Assembly: GCA_009667805.1 (NCBI GenBank)
Contig: CM019064.1
Span: 271,541,662 to 271,605,661 of the forward strand
Reading direction: 5' to 3'
DNA: 64,000 nucleotides
Source of the DNA: Leptobrachium leishanense
Lineage: Eukaryota; Chordata; Amphibia; Anura; Megophryidae
In this document: piece by piece, positions 1 to 10,979 of the stretch
Numbering within the stretch: the first letter of the stretch is position 1
Layout: the number at the start of each line of letters is the position of its first letter
Notes under the pieces: model-generated
What the model saw: the letters and a program-made list of their open reading frames with translations, nothing else
Told to the model about the DNA's origin: nothing
Databases searched by the model: none
Translations under genes and position numbers: made by a program

Positions 1-42
1 TGTAACAGATCGCAGTACCCCGACTGGGTCACATCTGTCAAT
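1..42. repeat. Copy of a short repeat also found at 3261-3303
   Basis: The first 42 bases match 3261-3303 with only a few differences: both begin TGTAACAGATC and contain ACTGGGTCACATCTGT. In the second copy TAACAGAT and ATCTGTTA can pair as a hairpin. The two copies diverge soon after. The family is not recognised. A TG start could mean an LTR edge, but no partner edge was found. Confidence 0.5.
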
Positions 43-199
43 ACTGCTTCTTTGCCTGACCCCTCGTGTTATCCCCAGGCAGACTCTCATGCCTTCCTCC
101 TGTTCTCAGATGAAGCTTAAGGACCAGAACATGTAGAGAGCCTGCTAGCATCCCCCAGAAATAAGATGAGGCTGTATAGCTGGAGGTTTTCAGGATCAA

Positions 200-300
200 A
201 TTGGTACTCTTTTATTTGGGGACAGGCACACATATTTTTTTTAACAAAAATTGCTTGGTAGTGAAGGGGTTAAAACACTTAAAGGGATACTCTACTGATC
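200..300. repeat. Ends of two TTAA-target elements, side by side
   Basis: GGTAGTGAAGGGG runs into TTAA at 270-273. It is the same right-hand terminus as in the element at 50262-50714. A second TTAA lies at 279-282, followed by AGGGATACTCTA, which matches the left terminus of the TTAA element at 30105. Neither partner end is visible here. The left limit is approximate. Bases 300-686 hold AT-rich sequence with nothing recognised. Confidence 0.5.
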
Positions 301-686
301 CTGCCCACTTAAGATAATCTCTCTCTTAATAAGAACAAGCTTTATAAATTTCAAATGAACACATGAATATTGGAATAAACAATGGAAGTACATCATATAA
401 CTTTGTCGCAAAATGTTTATAAGCTTAAGAAAAAGGAAAAAATAAGTAACACAGTAAGTAATACATACATTATTAGCACTAATAATGACTCTATCTAAAC
501 AACATCATTTTGTGAAAAGCAAAAATGTTTAACCACTTTATTGTCCTATACGTATATTGATTTATTTTAAGCATAGTTGCTTTATATCCTCATTATACAG
601 AGATTCTACAAGTACTGTGTCCTTTTATCCTGGCAAGATAATCCTCCCAAGTATACATTGCTTATGGCTATCAATATAAACATATA

Positions 687-1844
687 GGGCTAAATTATGA
701 TCTCAGTGTTAAAACGCGGGTGCAAGGGAGGAAAAACTGCTCCCGCAGTTTTCCCCCTTGCTCCCGCGTTTTAACGATGGATTACAATGCAGGCGCAAAA
801 AATGCTGCCTGCACTGTTACCACGCGGTAAAAGCCGGGATGCTCGCGGCAGTGCTGAGCGCAGCCACAAGCATCCACTCGATGGGGTCCATAGGACTCCA
901 TTGAGTTCCCCCCTGACGGTCACATGGCCAGCTGAATCTCGCCTCGCGAGATCCGGCCGGTCAGCTTAGTTATACGCAGGGAGAGACTGGAGAGCCTTTT
1001 TCCCCCAGTCTTTCTCTGCTCCCGCCGGACTGAGGAGGCGGTTGGAGCCGCGATCCTCGCCGCGGGACAGGAGGTGAGTATCTGATTCATTTTTACATTT
1101 CTTAGGCTGGTGTTAACGGATTCTGCACGAGCAGGAATCCGTTAACACCAAGTCCTGGCTCTGGTTAACTTTCAGCTAACCAGAGCCGGACGGTAATCAG
1201 CGTTAGGACTTTGTAATCCAGCGCTGATTAAGGCTAGGGTCAGACTAACGCAGTATTAACGTGCGTTTAGCAGCACTAAATCACGGCCTTGCTAGTAGCA
1301 AATGACGTCCAATGCCGGGCAGCATACGAAGAACGGCCGCACAAAAGTGCGGCTGCGCAATGCAAGTGGCAAACGAACGCATTTTTTCGAGAACGTGATA
1401 CCGCTAGTACTGACGTACAGAGTGCGCTGCGTCCGCTAGCGGCGTGTGTGCGTGATTATGAGATGTCAGATGCTGCTAATGTCCGGCCAACATAACGTCC
1501 AGACATAAAAAGTGTTTTATTCATGATCCGTACAAAATCACGGATGCAAATGCACATCGTATGACCGCTATCGCGTATTCCGTGAAAAAATGCGTCCATT
1601 CGTTCGAACGCACTTTTTCACGAACAACGCGAAAAATGCGTTAGTCTGACCCTAGCCTAACACTTTGCGCTCCCCATGTTAAGTATAGGGACTGGGAGCA
1701 CAAAGTATAGTAACCTCGCGCTGAAAATCACAAGGTACCAAATAATAACGGGTTACTTAACCCGTTCGCGTTTTGATTGTAATATGCGGTAGCCACTGCG
1801 GCTAGGTGAGCATTAACGTTTGCGTGAGGATTGTAATTTAGCCC
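687..1844. mobile_element. Foldback, CpG-rich non-autonomous DNA element
   Basis: The ends are inverted repeats: GGGCTAAATTA on the left and TAATTTAGCCC on the right, extending about 20 bp with a few mismatches. ATA flanks both sides (684-686 and 1845-1847), a likely 3-bp target duplication. Inside are several hairpins, for example GTTAAAACGCGGG pairing around 708-773 and GTGTTAACGGATTC pairing around 1112-1147. No transposase is encoded. A Harbinger-like MITE is inserted at 1232-1657. Family unknown. Confidence 0.65.
1232..1657 (+). mobile_element. PIF/Harbinger-like MITE, copy 1 (426 bp)
   Basis: The termini are inverted repeats beginning GGCTAGGGTCAGACTAACGC, flanked by a TAA duplication at 1229-1231 and 1658-1660. 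A 3-bp TWA target is the known preference of PIF/Harbinger elements. The second copy (22833-23258) is in the opposite orientation, has exactly the same 426-bp length and sits in TTA. It contains no transposase, so it must have been mobilised in trans. It lies inside the older element 687-1844. Confidence 0.8.
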
Positions 1845-2090
1845 ATAGTAAATAGCTGATTCTTATCCTCGATTGATACAAAAGTATTTGGAAAATCATT
1901 TGTCCCCACTTGTTGTTTGAAGACACTGTGCCAGTAAAGTGAAACCAGTTATTCATGTGTGCTTGCAACTTGCCTCCCTGCAAGGCCACCAGCACTTCAG
2001 AAGAGGGTAATTCCTCCACATAAGACACCCAACTCAGTAATGGATGTTGGTGGGCATTCAGAACTACAGTTGATAGCAAAAAAATAAATG

Positions 2091-3009
2091 CAGGGTAATT
2101 CAAAGAGATTCGACAAGTCACCGCAGGTTCGGTGACTTTTCGTTCTCTTCAATTCGGTTCCTTTTGCCGATCCCATTTCAGTGACCCTGCGGTGTATTCA
2201 GCAAGCACCACAGGGTCCCCGAATTGCAGGGAAAGCTGCCGCAAACCTGATGAAAACGAACCACAAAACCCAGCGAATGCACGCCGAAAACCCTCAAAAA
2301 CATCTGGATTAACCTGCCGAAAACCACGGAGAAACCTGTGCAGGAGCCGATCACCGCAATGAAGCCACCAGAAAAAGCCAAGAAAGCAGAGACCACAGAC
2401 AGAGCGAAGTGAATAAATTAGGAAAACAGTTTGTATGAATGTTTGAAAAGTGAAACACTGTTTGCAAAGAAACTACTGAGCGAAAATGTCTGAAATTTAC
2501 ATATGAGGTCCAGGGAATGATAATAAAGAGGGCTGTTACAGAAAAAATAAGTAAACTTAAAAAATAAATAAATAAAAATCAGACTTTTAAAAAAAAAAAA
2601 AAAATCAGAAAAATGCTTAAAATATCCTAAAAAATCTGTAACTAAAGAGACTCTTTACTGCATAATTTTATAATGAACGGTTTATTAGATATTGAATTAA
2701 AACCGGAATATTTTTAACATTGAAGCCTATGGGATTCTCCTGAATAAATTTGCCGAATTAAACCACCAAATGGCAGGGCATTTCGGGAACCTTTCACTGC
2801 TGGTTTGTGTTCTCTGAATAGCCGAAGCAGTGCTTTTTCATGGGGTTTTCACTGCCCTCGAACAGGCACCGTATGTTCAGGCAATTCGCCAGGATTTGGC
2901 GAATTGCCTGCTCTCTGGATAGCCGAATGGCCAAGAAAGGTAACCGAATGCTGATTTTCAGCGTTCAGTTACCTTTCTCAAGCAATTCGGATCTCTTTGA
3001 ATAACCCTG
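2091..3009. mobile_element. Long-form CAGGG-TTATTCAGAG MITE, copy 1 (about 0.92 kb)
   Basis: It begins CAGGGTAATTCAAAGAG and ends CTCTTTGAATAACCCTG, so the ends are inverted repeats of the family that also gives the 182-bp foldback MITEs. Sister long copies are at 29917-37008 and 58765-62046 (both with insertions) and partial copies at 3620 and 62810. It carries the conserved block at about 2640-2735 (AAAGAGACTCTTTACTGC... ATTGAAGCCTATGGGA) that recurs across several repeat families in this window. It has no coding capacity. Confidence 0.75.
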
Positions 3010-3619
3010 CATGTCTTCTTGGCTCCCTCTCCCATGAACCCAAAATGCTAACGCTTTTGAAAAGTAGTAAAAGCGTATGAGGTTATGGTATCTGATTTAT
3101 TTGAGGTTTTTCCTGTGCACAAGATCGGTGTAATTTTTTTTACTCATTCAGGATGTTAGTAGAAAATATTTTTAATATATGAATCAACAGCAACATAGGA
3201 TAACATGTTTATGTGATCGTATGCTTCTACTTTAAGCAGCACACATTAAATGTTGCTGACTGTAACAGATCTCAGTACCCCCACTGGGTCACATCTGTTA
3301 ATATCGCTCCTCTTTTATTGAGGGGTAACAACAACAAACACAAAATTGCAACAGAGACAAACATGAACATGTTAATAGTACAAGAAGAAACACCAGTAAT
3401 GTATATTAATAATTTCCCAAGGAAGCCAGTGGTCCACTCAAAAATCATAACCCAAACCCCATTCAGGGCCATGGACCCCATGCAGCCATATATTTTTGTA
3501 TATAACCCACACTATCAGAATAAATCTGACTCCGTTCATTAGAGAAAAAGTATATGTGCAGCTCTGGCCCCAAGACTAGCCAACACGTGTCCCCCCTCAC
3601 CCATTTAACACCAAAATAT
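3010..3619. other. Unassigned stretch with the 3261-3303 repeat copy
   Basis: This stretch is AT-rich. It contains the second copy of the short repeat seen at 1-42. Open frames around 3213-3542 are short, lie on both strands and have no recognisable domain. I see no gene. Confidence 0.4.
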
Positions 3620-3860
3620 AAGGGGTTATTCAGAGTGCACTGAAATGTCACCGACATTTCGGTGCTCTCTTGGGAAATCAAAGTCTTTGACCCTGCCCTG
3701 AACTCTGCAAGCATAGCAGGGTCCCCAGAGTGCAGGAAACTGACCCAAAAATCCACCGCCAAACCGCCGCATAATTGGCGAAAATCCACCAAGAAATCTG
3801 TGGAAATGGCCGCTGATACGATCCAAAATTTCAGATCAATCCGAACCCTGCGATAAAATC
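3620..3860. repeat. Partial long-form TTATTCAG MITE
   Basis: It starts AGGGGTTATTCAGAG and continues with sequence matching the inverted right half of the long-form MITE at 36364-37008 (CACTGAAATGTCACC, CTGCCCTGAACTCTGC, AGCAGGGTCCCC). The other end is missing; the right limit is approximate. Bases 3860-4230 hold nothing recognised. Confidence 0.6.
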
Positions 3861-4230
3861 ATAAACGCACCCGACGATCTGCCTCCAACACTGAGATGTA
3901 GCTCTTGTCAGAGGGCGCTTCATTGATATAACTAGACCTCACTGGGCCCTGGGTCAGATTGGTGACCCGAGACACCCTTTCATCGCAAGTGGGACTAATT
4001 GTTGTGCTTGCCAATCATGATCACATACTCATATACTAGGGATGTAAATGCGCACACACATAAATTCCTATATACTCATACGTCAACATATGCACAAACA
4101 TAATGGCACACATTCTCACATTTAAACATACACACGCATACCCATAGACTAGTAGCTACAGAGCAGTACTATTACTAATTAGGAAAGTCTAAGACTGCAT
4201 ATTTGGATAACACTTAGTAGATCTGACATA

Positions 4231-4642
4231 CAGGGTGTCCATAAAGTCTCTTTACAATTTCAAAAATTTATTACAAAAGGCAAATGAAAAGACAGATAAG
4301 TGAAAATTATTACAAAACGAGATGTATATATTTAAGTTTTTTTTGCCTCTTTTAATACACCTCTATATTTGCACCATTTGTTGCATGAAGCACATCAAGA
4401 CGGTACTCGATTTCTTGCCATGTTTGCTGTAGCATACCCTCATCAATGGTGGCAATGGCATCAGTGATCCTCTGCTTTACATTAGTGGTGCACCACCACA
4501 TTGGGGACTGCATGTTCGTGGGTTCCTAAATGAAACATTTCCAGACCGTACGATTGGAAAGGGTGGCCCAATTCCCTGGCTACCTCGTTCAAAAGATATC
4601 ACTCCCCTCGACTTCTTTCTATGGGGTTATGTTAAAGATATT
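4231..4642. pseudogene. Rearranged IS630-Tc1-mariner transposase remnant
   Basis: Two pieces of one transposase face opposite ways. On the minus strand, 4340-4480 reads through QRITDAIATIDE, MLQQTWQEIEYRLDV and NGANIEVY, the usual C-terminus of the mariner-superfamily group with FFLWGYVK motifs. On the plus strand, 4487-4642 reads GAPPHWGLHVRGFLNETFP and then ITPLDFFLWGYVKDI, which normally comes just before that C-terminus. So one part has been inverted. The junction lies at the 12-bp palindrome GTGGTGCACCAC (4485-4496). The left edge, CAGGGTGTCCATAAAGTC at 4231, is a typical terminal repeat. The right side stops at the next element. Non-functional. Confidence 0.75.
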
Positions 4643-4646
4643 GGCC

Positions 4647-5387
4647 CCTATTACATTCTTTGCGCATTGTGTTTTACGTTCGCAAATGCGCATTTGCGTG
4701 AGGGGCAAAACCCTTTGCGCAGAACGTCGTATTAGAACGTTCGCGCAAACGATGTGCATTATCGTTTAACGCGGAAGGACCTGCGCGAGCGTGATGAACT
4801 GTGCGCGTCCTATACTTAACATTGTGAGCACAAATTCATTCTTGCGCTGGTATGCGGATGGTATTGCAATCGATGCACATCTTTTTAAGAACGACATTTG
4901 CGCACATAATTTTAACGTCTTTGAAAAGCTGGTGGTAACTGCAAATCGGAACGTTCTGGCCGAAACGAAAAACACCAGCACCAAAAAAAAATATACAGTA
5001 TAGTTACACATTCTACACATACCGAAACAAAAAAATTGTGAATTTGTGCATATTTTTTTATTGCTGCAGCATGTATACTCAGATTTACTTTGACAGGCGC
5101 AAAAACCTAAGTGACTCAATTAAGGTAAATTGATGTCAATTAAGGTTCTTTATTCTGATTGGCTGAATCTGGCGAAAAAACGGTCCGCACACTGATTTAC
5201 GTGCGCTACGCTACTGCGCGCGCATTGCTCTTCGTCTTGCGTGTCGTTTTTACGAATGTTATTTTCGGACGGATGAGAAAATGCGTTCGGATCTGAATAC
5301 TCAGTTAAGTTTTGCGCGATAACGCCGGACGATGTGCGGAAAAAAATTTGCGCTGCGCAAATGAAATTGCACGAAGAATGTAATAGG
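4647..5387. mobile_element. CpG-rich foldback MITE-like element (about 741 bp)
   Basis: CCTATTACATTCTT at 4647-4660 is the exact inverse of AAGAATGTAATAGG at 5374-5387. The interior is rich in GCGCAAA/TTTGCGC motifs and CpG. Its left edge abuts the end of the mariner remnant, which suggests it inserted there. No clear target duplication was found. Open frames inside (for example 4791-5003) are short and unrecognised. Confidence 0.65.
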
Positions 5388-5696
5388 TACGGGACATCAC
5401 GTCTATGTCTATCTCATTTTCGCATCCGTTGCAATATGCGTTGCCCGTGCGTGAACAGGTGCGCAGGTGCTTCGTGTGGTGTTCTTCCTTGACTCCTTTA
5501 TAAAGCTACAACGGAGGGCAAACAGTGCGGTCAGACGGAGGCAAAATGTTGGCTCGTGTGCCCGCAGCTTTAATCCCTCAATACAATTTTTACTACATTC
5601 AAAGTGTTTAGATATTTGCCTGAAAAATCTACCCAATGACAGAAAAGCATTTAACCATATGCATACATACAGTTAATGCATATACTGCAAAATTAA
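5388..5696. other. No recognised feature
   Basis: Moderately CpG-rich sequence with overlapping short open frames on both strands. No domain or repeat was recognised. Confidence 0.4.
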
Positions 5697-6275
5697 ATTC
5701 AAAATCCTCACCCTGACCTACAAAGCTCTCACTATCTCAGCTCCCCATTACCTGTCCTCACTAAATCACCAAATGCACCCCAGCCCGCACCCTAAGGTCA
5801 AACAGTGATCTGCGCCTAGCTTCTCCCCGCATCACCTCTTCCCATGATAGACTGCAGGATTTCTCACGTGCAGCCCCCATCCTCTGGAATGCTCTCCCTC
5901 GTATGGTCAGACTTTCCCCTAGTTTCTCTTCCTTGAAACGCTCCCTTAAGACTTTCCTATTTAGGGAAGCCTACCACCCAACTCACTGATGCAACCAGTC
6001 CACCACTCCCACCTTGCATTTCCATCACTCCCACCCTGCATTTCCATCACTCTCACGTTGCAGTCCATCACTCTCACCTTGCAGTCCTCTCCTCCTGTTT
6101 CCACCCTCAACCCTTCTAGATTGTAAATTCCCACGGGAATAGGGCCCTCATTTCCTCCTGTACTGGTTTGTCAAATGTTATTCAATGTATTGTAACCCTG
6201 TCTATATTGTGCCCATTGTACAGCGCTGCGGAATATGCTGGCGCTTTATAAATAAAGAATAATAATAATAAATAA
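5697..6275 (+). pseudogene. 5'-truncated LINE: ORF2 C-terminus and 3' tail (L2/CR1-like)
   Basis: The plus strand reads FKILTLTYKALTISAPHYL at the start, then across small frame changes FSRAAPILWNALPRMV and SLKRSLKTFLFREAY. These are the conserved end of the reverse-transcriptase ORF of Jockey/CR1/L2-group LINEs. A 3' UTR follows, with the motif TTGTACAGCGCTGCGG and a TTTATAAATAAAGAATAATAATAA tail region. A second tail of the same type lies at 23259-23400. The 3' UTR contains degenerate 20-bp repeats (CACCTTGCATTTCCATCACT, about 6010-6085). Dead copy. Confidence 0.75.
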
Positions 6276-6408
6276 TAATATATCCAGACCCACACACACA
6301 ATATATACTGTATATATATACATATACATGCATGCACATATTGTCCTAAAACGGCATACTTACCTTGTCTCATACATACACACTACATACATATATATTA
6401 TGTATGAA

Positions 6409-8794
6409 CAGTGGCGTCACTAGGGTTGGTGTCACCCGGTGCGGTAACTTATGGTGTCACCCCCCCCAATTTTACGGATTTTTTTAAATTACTCTGACTC
6501 AAAAATCAGTACTCCCATATAACACTGAATGCTCATACACACAGCGCACATTACTGAGGTTTATTGCTGTGGAGCTCTCTCCTATGCTCACAAACAAATT
6601 TTTGCCAACTGCCAGCAAGTACGGTGCCTGTTCGAAGGCAGTGAAAGTGAAAGCGCACATGGATATATATTGCCCCCAGCAGCTCTGGATATATTGCCCC
6701 CAGCAGCTCACCCATGGATATATATTGCCCCCAGCTCACATATGGATATATTGTCCCAGCTCACAATTATATATTGCCCCCCAGCAGCTCACCCATGGAT
6801 ATATATTGCCCCAGCTCACATATTGCGCCCCAGCTCACATATGGATATATTGCGCCCCAGCTCACATATGGATATATTGCCCCAGACCAGCTCACACATG
6901 GATATATTGCCCCCAGACCAGCTCACACATGGATATTGCCCCAGCTCTCATGGATATTGCCCCAGCTCTCATGGATATGCCCCCAGCAGACATGGATACT
7001 GCCCCAGCTCACATGGATATGCCCCAGCTCTCATGGATATTGCCCCAGTTCTCATGGATATTGCCCCAGCTCTCATGGATATTGCCACAGCTCATATAGA
7101 TATTGTCCCAGCTCTCATGGATATTGCCCCAGCTCATATGGATATTGCCCCAGCTCTCATGGATATTGCCCCAGCTCAAATGGATATTGTCCCAGCTCAT
7201 ATGGATATTGCTCCAGAACATATGGATATTGCCCCAGCTCTCATGGATATTGCCCCTGCTCATATGGATATTGCCCCAGCTCATATGGATATTGCCCCAG
7301 CACATATGGATATTGCCCCAGCTCTCATGGATATTGCCCTAGCTCATATGGATATTGCCCCAGCACATATGGATAATGCCCCAGCTCACATGAATATTGC
7401 CCCAGCTCACATGGATACAGCCCCAGTTCTCATGGATATTGCCCCAGCTCTCATGGATATTGCCCCAGCTCTCATGGATATTGCCCCAGCTCATATGGAT
7501 ATTGCCCCAGCTCTCATGGATATTGCCCCAGTTCACATGGATATTGCCCCAGCTCTCATGGATATTGCCCCAGCTCATATGGATATTGCCCCAGCTCTCA
7601 TGGATATTGCCCCAGCTCAAATGGATATTGCCACAGCTCATATGGATATTGTCCCAGCTCTCATGGATTTTGCCCCTGCTCATATGGATATTGCCCCATC
7701 TCATATGGATATTGCCCCAGCACATATGGATATTGCCCCAGCTCATATGGATATTGCTCCAGCACATATGGATATTGTCCCAGCTCATATGGATATTGCC
7801 CCAGTTCATATGGATAATGCCCCAGCTCACATGGATATTGCCCCAGCTCACATGGATACAGCCCCAGTTCTCATGGATATTGCCCCAGCTCTCATGGATA
7901 TTGCCCCAGCTCATATGGATATTGCCCCAGCTCTCATGGATATTGCCCCAGTTCACATGGATAGTGCCCCAGCTCTCATGGATATTGCCCCAGCTCATAT
8001 GGATATTGCCCCAGCTCTCATGGATATTGCCCCAGCTCAAATGGATATTGTCCCAGCTCATATGGATATTGCTCCAGAACATATGGATATTGCCCCAGCT
8101 CTCATGGATATTGCCCCTGCTCATATGGATATTGCCCCAGCTCATATGGATATTGCCCCAGCACATATGGATATTGCCCCAGCTCACATGGATATGCCCC
8201 AGCGCACATGGATATTGCCCCAGCACATATGGATATTGCCCCAGCTCATATGGCTATTGCCCCAGCTCACATGGATATGCCCCAGTGCACATGGATATTG
8301 CCCCAGCTCATATGGATATTGCCCCAGCTCTCATGGATATGCCCCAGCTCTCATGGATATTGCCCCAGCGCACATGGATATTGCCCCAGCACGCATGGAT
8401 ATACTGCCCCCAGCTCACCTCCTGCCGCCGCGTCTTTGGCTCCCTCTGATCGCCTGGCGGCATGGAGCTTGGGCGCTCGCCTGGGGGAGCCACGTGACCA
8501 GCCGCGATCTCGCGAGAACTAGGCTGGTGATGTGGTTCCCCCAGGTGAGCGCCGAAGCTCCATGCCTTCGGACGCTCGCAGGGAGCCGAACACGCGGCGC
8601 AGGAGCCGCGGGAGTCGAACACATTCCCTCACTGGGTCACAGGGTGACTCGACCCGCCCTTAGGGTGACACCGTCACCAAAGACTTTGATTTTTGAACCG
8701 GCCGGCAAATCAATGTCTTGGTGACAGTGTCACCCTAAGGGCGGGTGTCACCTGGTGTGGGCCGCACCCCCGCCCCCACCTAGCGACGCTAGTG
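6409..8794. mobile_element. Non-autonomous hAT-type element carrying a minisatellite
   Basis: CAGTGGCGTCACTAGG at the left end and CCTAGCGACGCTAGTG at the right end form imperfect inverted repeats of the hAT CAGNGGCG type. The 8-bp sequence TGTATGAA occurs immediately outside both ends (6401-6408 and 8795-8802), a perfect hAT-sized target duplication. No transposase is encoded. Most of the interior is a 21-bp minisatellite. The right part (8410-8660) is GC-rich, and an inverted pair (CTTAGGGTGACACCGTCACC and its near complement, 8659-8735) lies near the right end. Confidence 0.85.
6655..8410. repeat. 21-bp minisatellite with higher-order structure
   Basis: About 80 units of roughly CATATGGATATTGCCCCAGCT. 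The left part (6655-6940) has longer, irregular units with TATATATTGCCCCCAGCAG. Variant units recur at fixed distances: GGATACAG at 7411 and 7852 (441 bp, 21 units), and CTCCAGAAC at 7211 and 8072 (861 bp, 41 units). That shows duplication of blocks as well as single units. As 21 is a multiple of three, long open frames appear in several frames on both strands (up to 731 codons of MDIAPAH/MDIAPAL repeats). I treat these as by-products of the period. Confidence 0.9.
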
Positions 8795-8802
8795 TGTATG
8801 AA

Positions 8803-9018
8803 TACAAACATTCTCTACTTTCAGGAAAAGTAAATCACATTTTCTAACTGAATGGTGGGGCCCAGGGCTTGTTCTGCTGTCATCCTCCTACAAGTTTTTT
8901 TCATTTTTACACAGAGCAATGCTTCCCATCCTACCAAAGCTGTTGGAGGAAAGCACAATAAAATCTGCTTCTGCAGTTGCTGTAGCTAACTATCTGGCCT
9001 GCTGCAAGGGCCACAGGA
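8803..9018. other. No recognised feature
   Basis: Unique-looking sequence between the hAT element and the LINE tail. No open frame or repeat of note. Confidence 0.4.
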
Positions 9019-10110
9019 TTTATTTATTTATAAAGAATTTTACCAGGAAGGATACATTGAGATTTCTCTCGTTTTCAAGTTTATCCTGGGTTAAGAACAT
9101 TGAGTTGTTACAGAAATACAAAGTAATAAAATGCAAGATATTAACACAAAACAAATATACAGATTAACAGAAAATAAACATGTAAGTAATATATCACTAT
9201 CAGGGTTATTCAGAGAGAGGTGAAAAGCAGGAGAATGACTGGAGAATGGAAAATTCTTGGTCAAAATAGCTTATTTGGAAAGTGAGATGAAAGGGAGAAT
9301 TTTTCTGGTTTGGCTATTTTGACCTAGAATTTTCCATTCTCCAGTCATTCTCCTGCTTTTTACCGCTCTCTGAATAACCCTGTATGTTACATGTTTACAG
9401 GTGCATTCCTTATTGAGGTATGTTAATAGGGACTGGGAGCTCTTAAGGGACTTTAGACTGGGGGAACATTTGATGGTGTCTGGGAGGTTATTCCATAATT
9501 GCGGGTGCTCTGTAGGAAAATGAGGATCGAGCCACTTTTTGTATTGTGGTATTGCAAGTAAGGTGCAAGTCCTGGATTGGAAATTATAAGATGAGGGAAC
9601 TGCTAGGGGAAGCAGTCTATTCAGGTAGGGTGGCAGCTTCCCAGAAAAGCTTTTAAACACCAGGTTGGAAAGGTGAAGGGTGCGTCTAGATTCCAGCGAC
9701 GGTCAGTTTAGCTCTTTTAACATGTCACAATGGTGGGTCATGTACTTACATTGTAGCGCAAAGCAGCAGAATGAGTTATACAATGTAGTAAGTTTCTGGA
9801 GGTGTGTTTGCGGGGCGGCTGCATACACTACATCTCCGTATTCAATAGCTGGCATAAGCATTTGTTCTACAATCTGCTTTCTTACCGCGGGCTCAGGCAG
9901 GATTTGTTTCTGTACAGGGCACCTAGTTTGGGGTAAAGCTTAGATGAGAGTTTTTCGATGTGGGGGCCAAAGGATAGATTTGTGTCTAACCACATACCTA
10001 GATATTTATGGACAAGCCTGGTCACATTTTCCATCTCCATGCCTCTGGGGAGCACTTTGAGTGGCAGAAAGGGTAATAGCTTTACAATTAGCCTGAGCTG
10101 TTCCATTATT
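9019..10110 (-). pseudogene. 5'-truncated LINE copy 2 (same family as 11166-16480)
   Basis: The left end has the TTTATTTATTTATAAAG tail followed by the 3' UTR that matches 11190-11400. The minus strand then encodes the ORF2 C-terminus (LPPYLNRLLPLAVPSSYN..., QLWNNLPDTIK) and, further right, YLGMWLDTNLSFGPHIEKL. The copy stops near 10110, consistent with 5' truncation during target-primed reverse transcription. Several frameshifts and stops break the frame. A 182-bp MITE is inserted at 9201-9382; the sister copy at about 11360 shows the empty site. Confidence 0.8.
9201..9382. mobile_element. 182-bp foldback MITE, copy A1
   Basis: CAGGGTTATTCAGAGAGA at the left and TCTCTGAATAACCCTG at the right. 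Nearly the whole element is self-complementary, so it can form one long hairpin. TAT flanks both ends (9198-9200 and 9383-9385). It sits inside the LINE copy 9019-10110, and the corresponding LINE sequence near 11360 lacks it. Confidence 0.85.
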
Positions 10111-10798
10111 CGATAGGTTTCTGAATCTTAATCAAAACAGTCTATGGAAGGCACAGTTCCTGGGTTAAAAGCTCACAGTACCATGAGAGATTGAAAAACA
10201 GTGGATCTATCTTAGCTGCTTTAGATACTGGATTTAACTTGAGATGATCATAACTTAACATGTTCATCTGTTTATTCTCACAGATGTTTTGACTTCAACA
10301 ATGATGACACTTGTATTTTCAAGATGTTCTAAGAATCATCTTTACTTTAGTGCTGATTCAAACCTATTTCGGAAAAAAATTAGTCAGTTTGAACTTTTGT
10401 AATTGTGTAATTTTGTAATTGTGAATTGTGTCACCCCATCCCATACAACCACCTCTGCACTTACTCCCATCTCACATAGCCACCTGTACACATGACACAC
10501 GGCCACCTCTACCCTCACTCCCATCTCATGCAAACACCTCTACCCTTAGTCTCATCCCGTACAATCAGCTCCACATGCACTTGCATGAAACACTGTCAAA
10601 CCCCCAACTCACTCCCATCACAGAAAACTCCAGACACAAACCCTTACGCAAATCTAAGGGTGGACTGACAACTGGTGGGGCAAGAGAAGATCATGGGGCC
10701 ACTTGTGCCCTGCCCACTGAAAGTCAGGCCACATAAACCACACCCATATAATACAATACCCACATGTACATTGTTACAGAATTTATTTCTTTGAACTA
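10111..10798. repeat. Unassigned stretch with a degenerate minisatellite (about 10430-10640)
   Basis: From about 10430 to 10640 phrases such as CCACCTCTACCCTCACTCCC and CATCTCACATAGCCACCT recur with a loose spacing of roughly 35-45 bp. The remaining sequence is AT-rich. No gene seen. Confidence 0.5.
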
Positions 10799-10979
10799 CA
10801 GTATATTCTGGAGTATAAGACGACCGGGTGTATAAGACGACCTCCTAATTTTCCAGTTAAAAAATAGATTTTGGGCTATACTCGTCATATTGTATTGTAT
10901 ATCCCGCGTATAAGACGACCCCAATTTTTGGGGGATGTTTTTAAGTATAAAAAGTAGTCTTATACACCAGAAAATACTG
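10799..10979. mobile_element. MITE of the GTATAAGACGACC type (181 bp)
   Basis: The left end CAGTATATTCTGGAGTATA and the right end TATACACCAGAAAATACTG are inverted repeats, flanked by TA on both sides (10797-10798 and 10980-10981), as in Tc1/mariner-type elements. GTATAAGACGACC recurs three times inside. Such elements are common in vertebrate genomes. No coding capacity. Confidence 0.75.

Noticed and set aside
6655..8410. CRISPR-like array
   Set aside because: Units are contiguous 21-mers with no unique spacers, in a vertebrate transposon. The 119-bp monomers at 15152-16479 were rejected for the same reason.
6529..8724. 731-codon open frame of MDIAPAH/MDIAPAL repeats, and long frames in the other directions
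   Set aside because: A 21-bp period keeps several frames open on both strands at once. No start context, domain or codon bias sets one apart.
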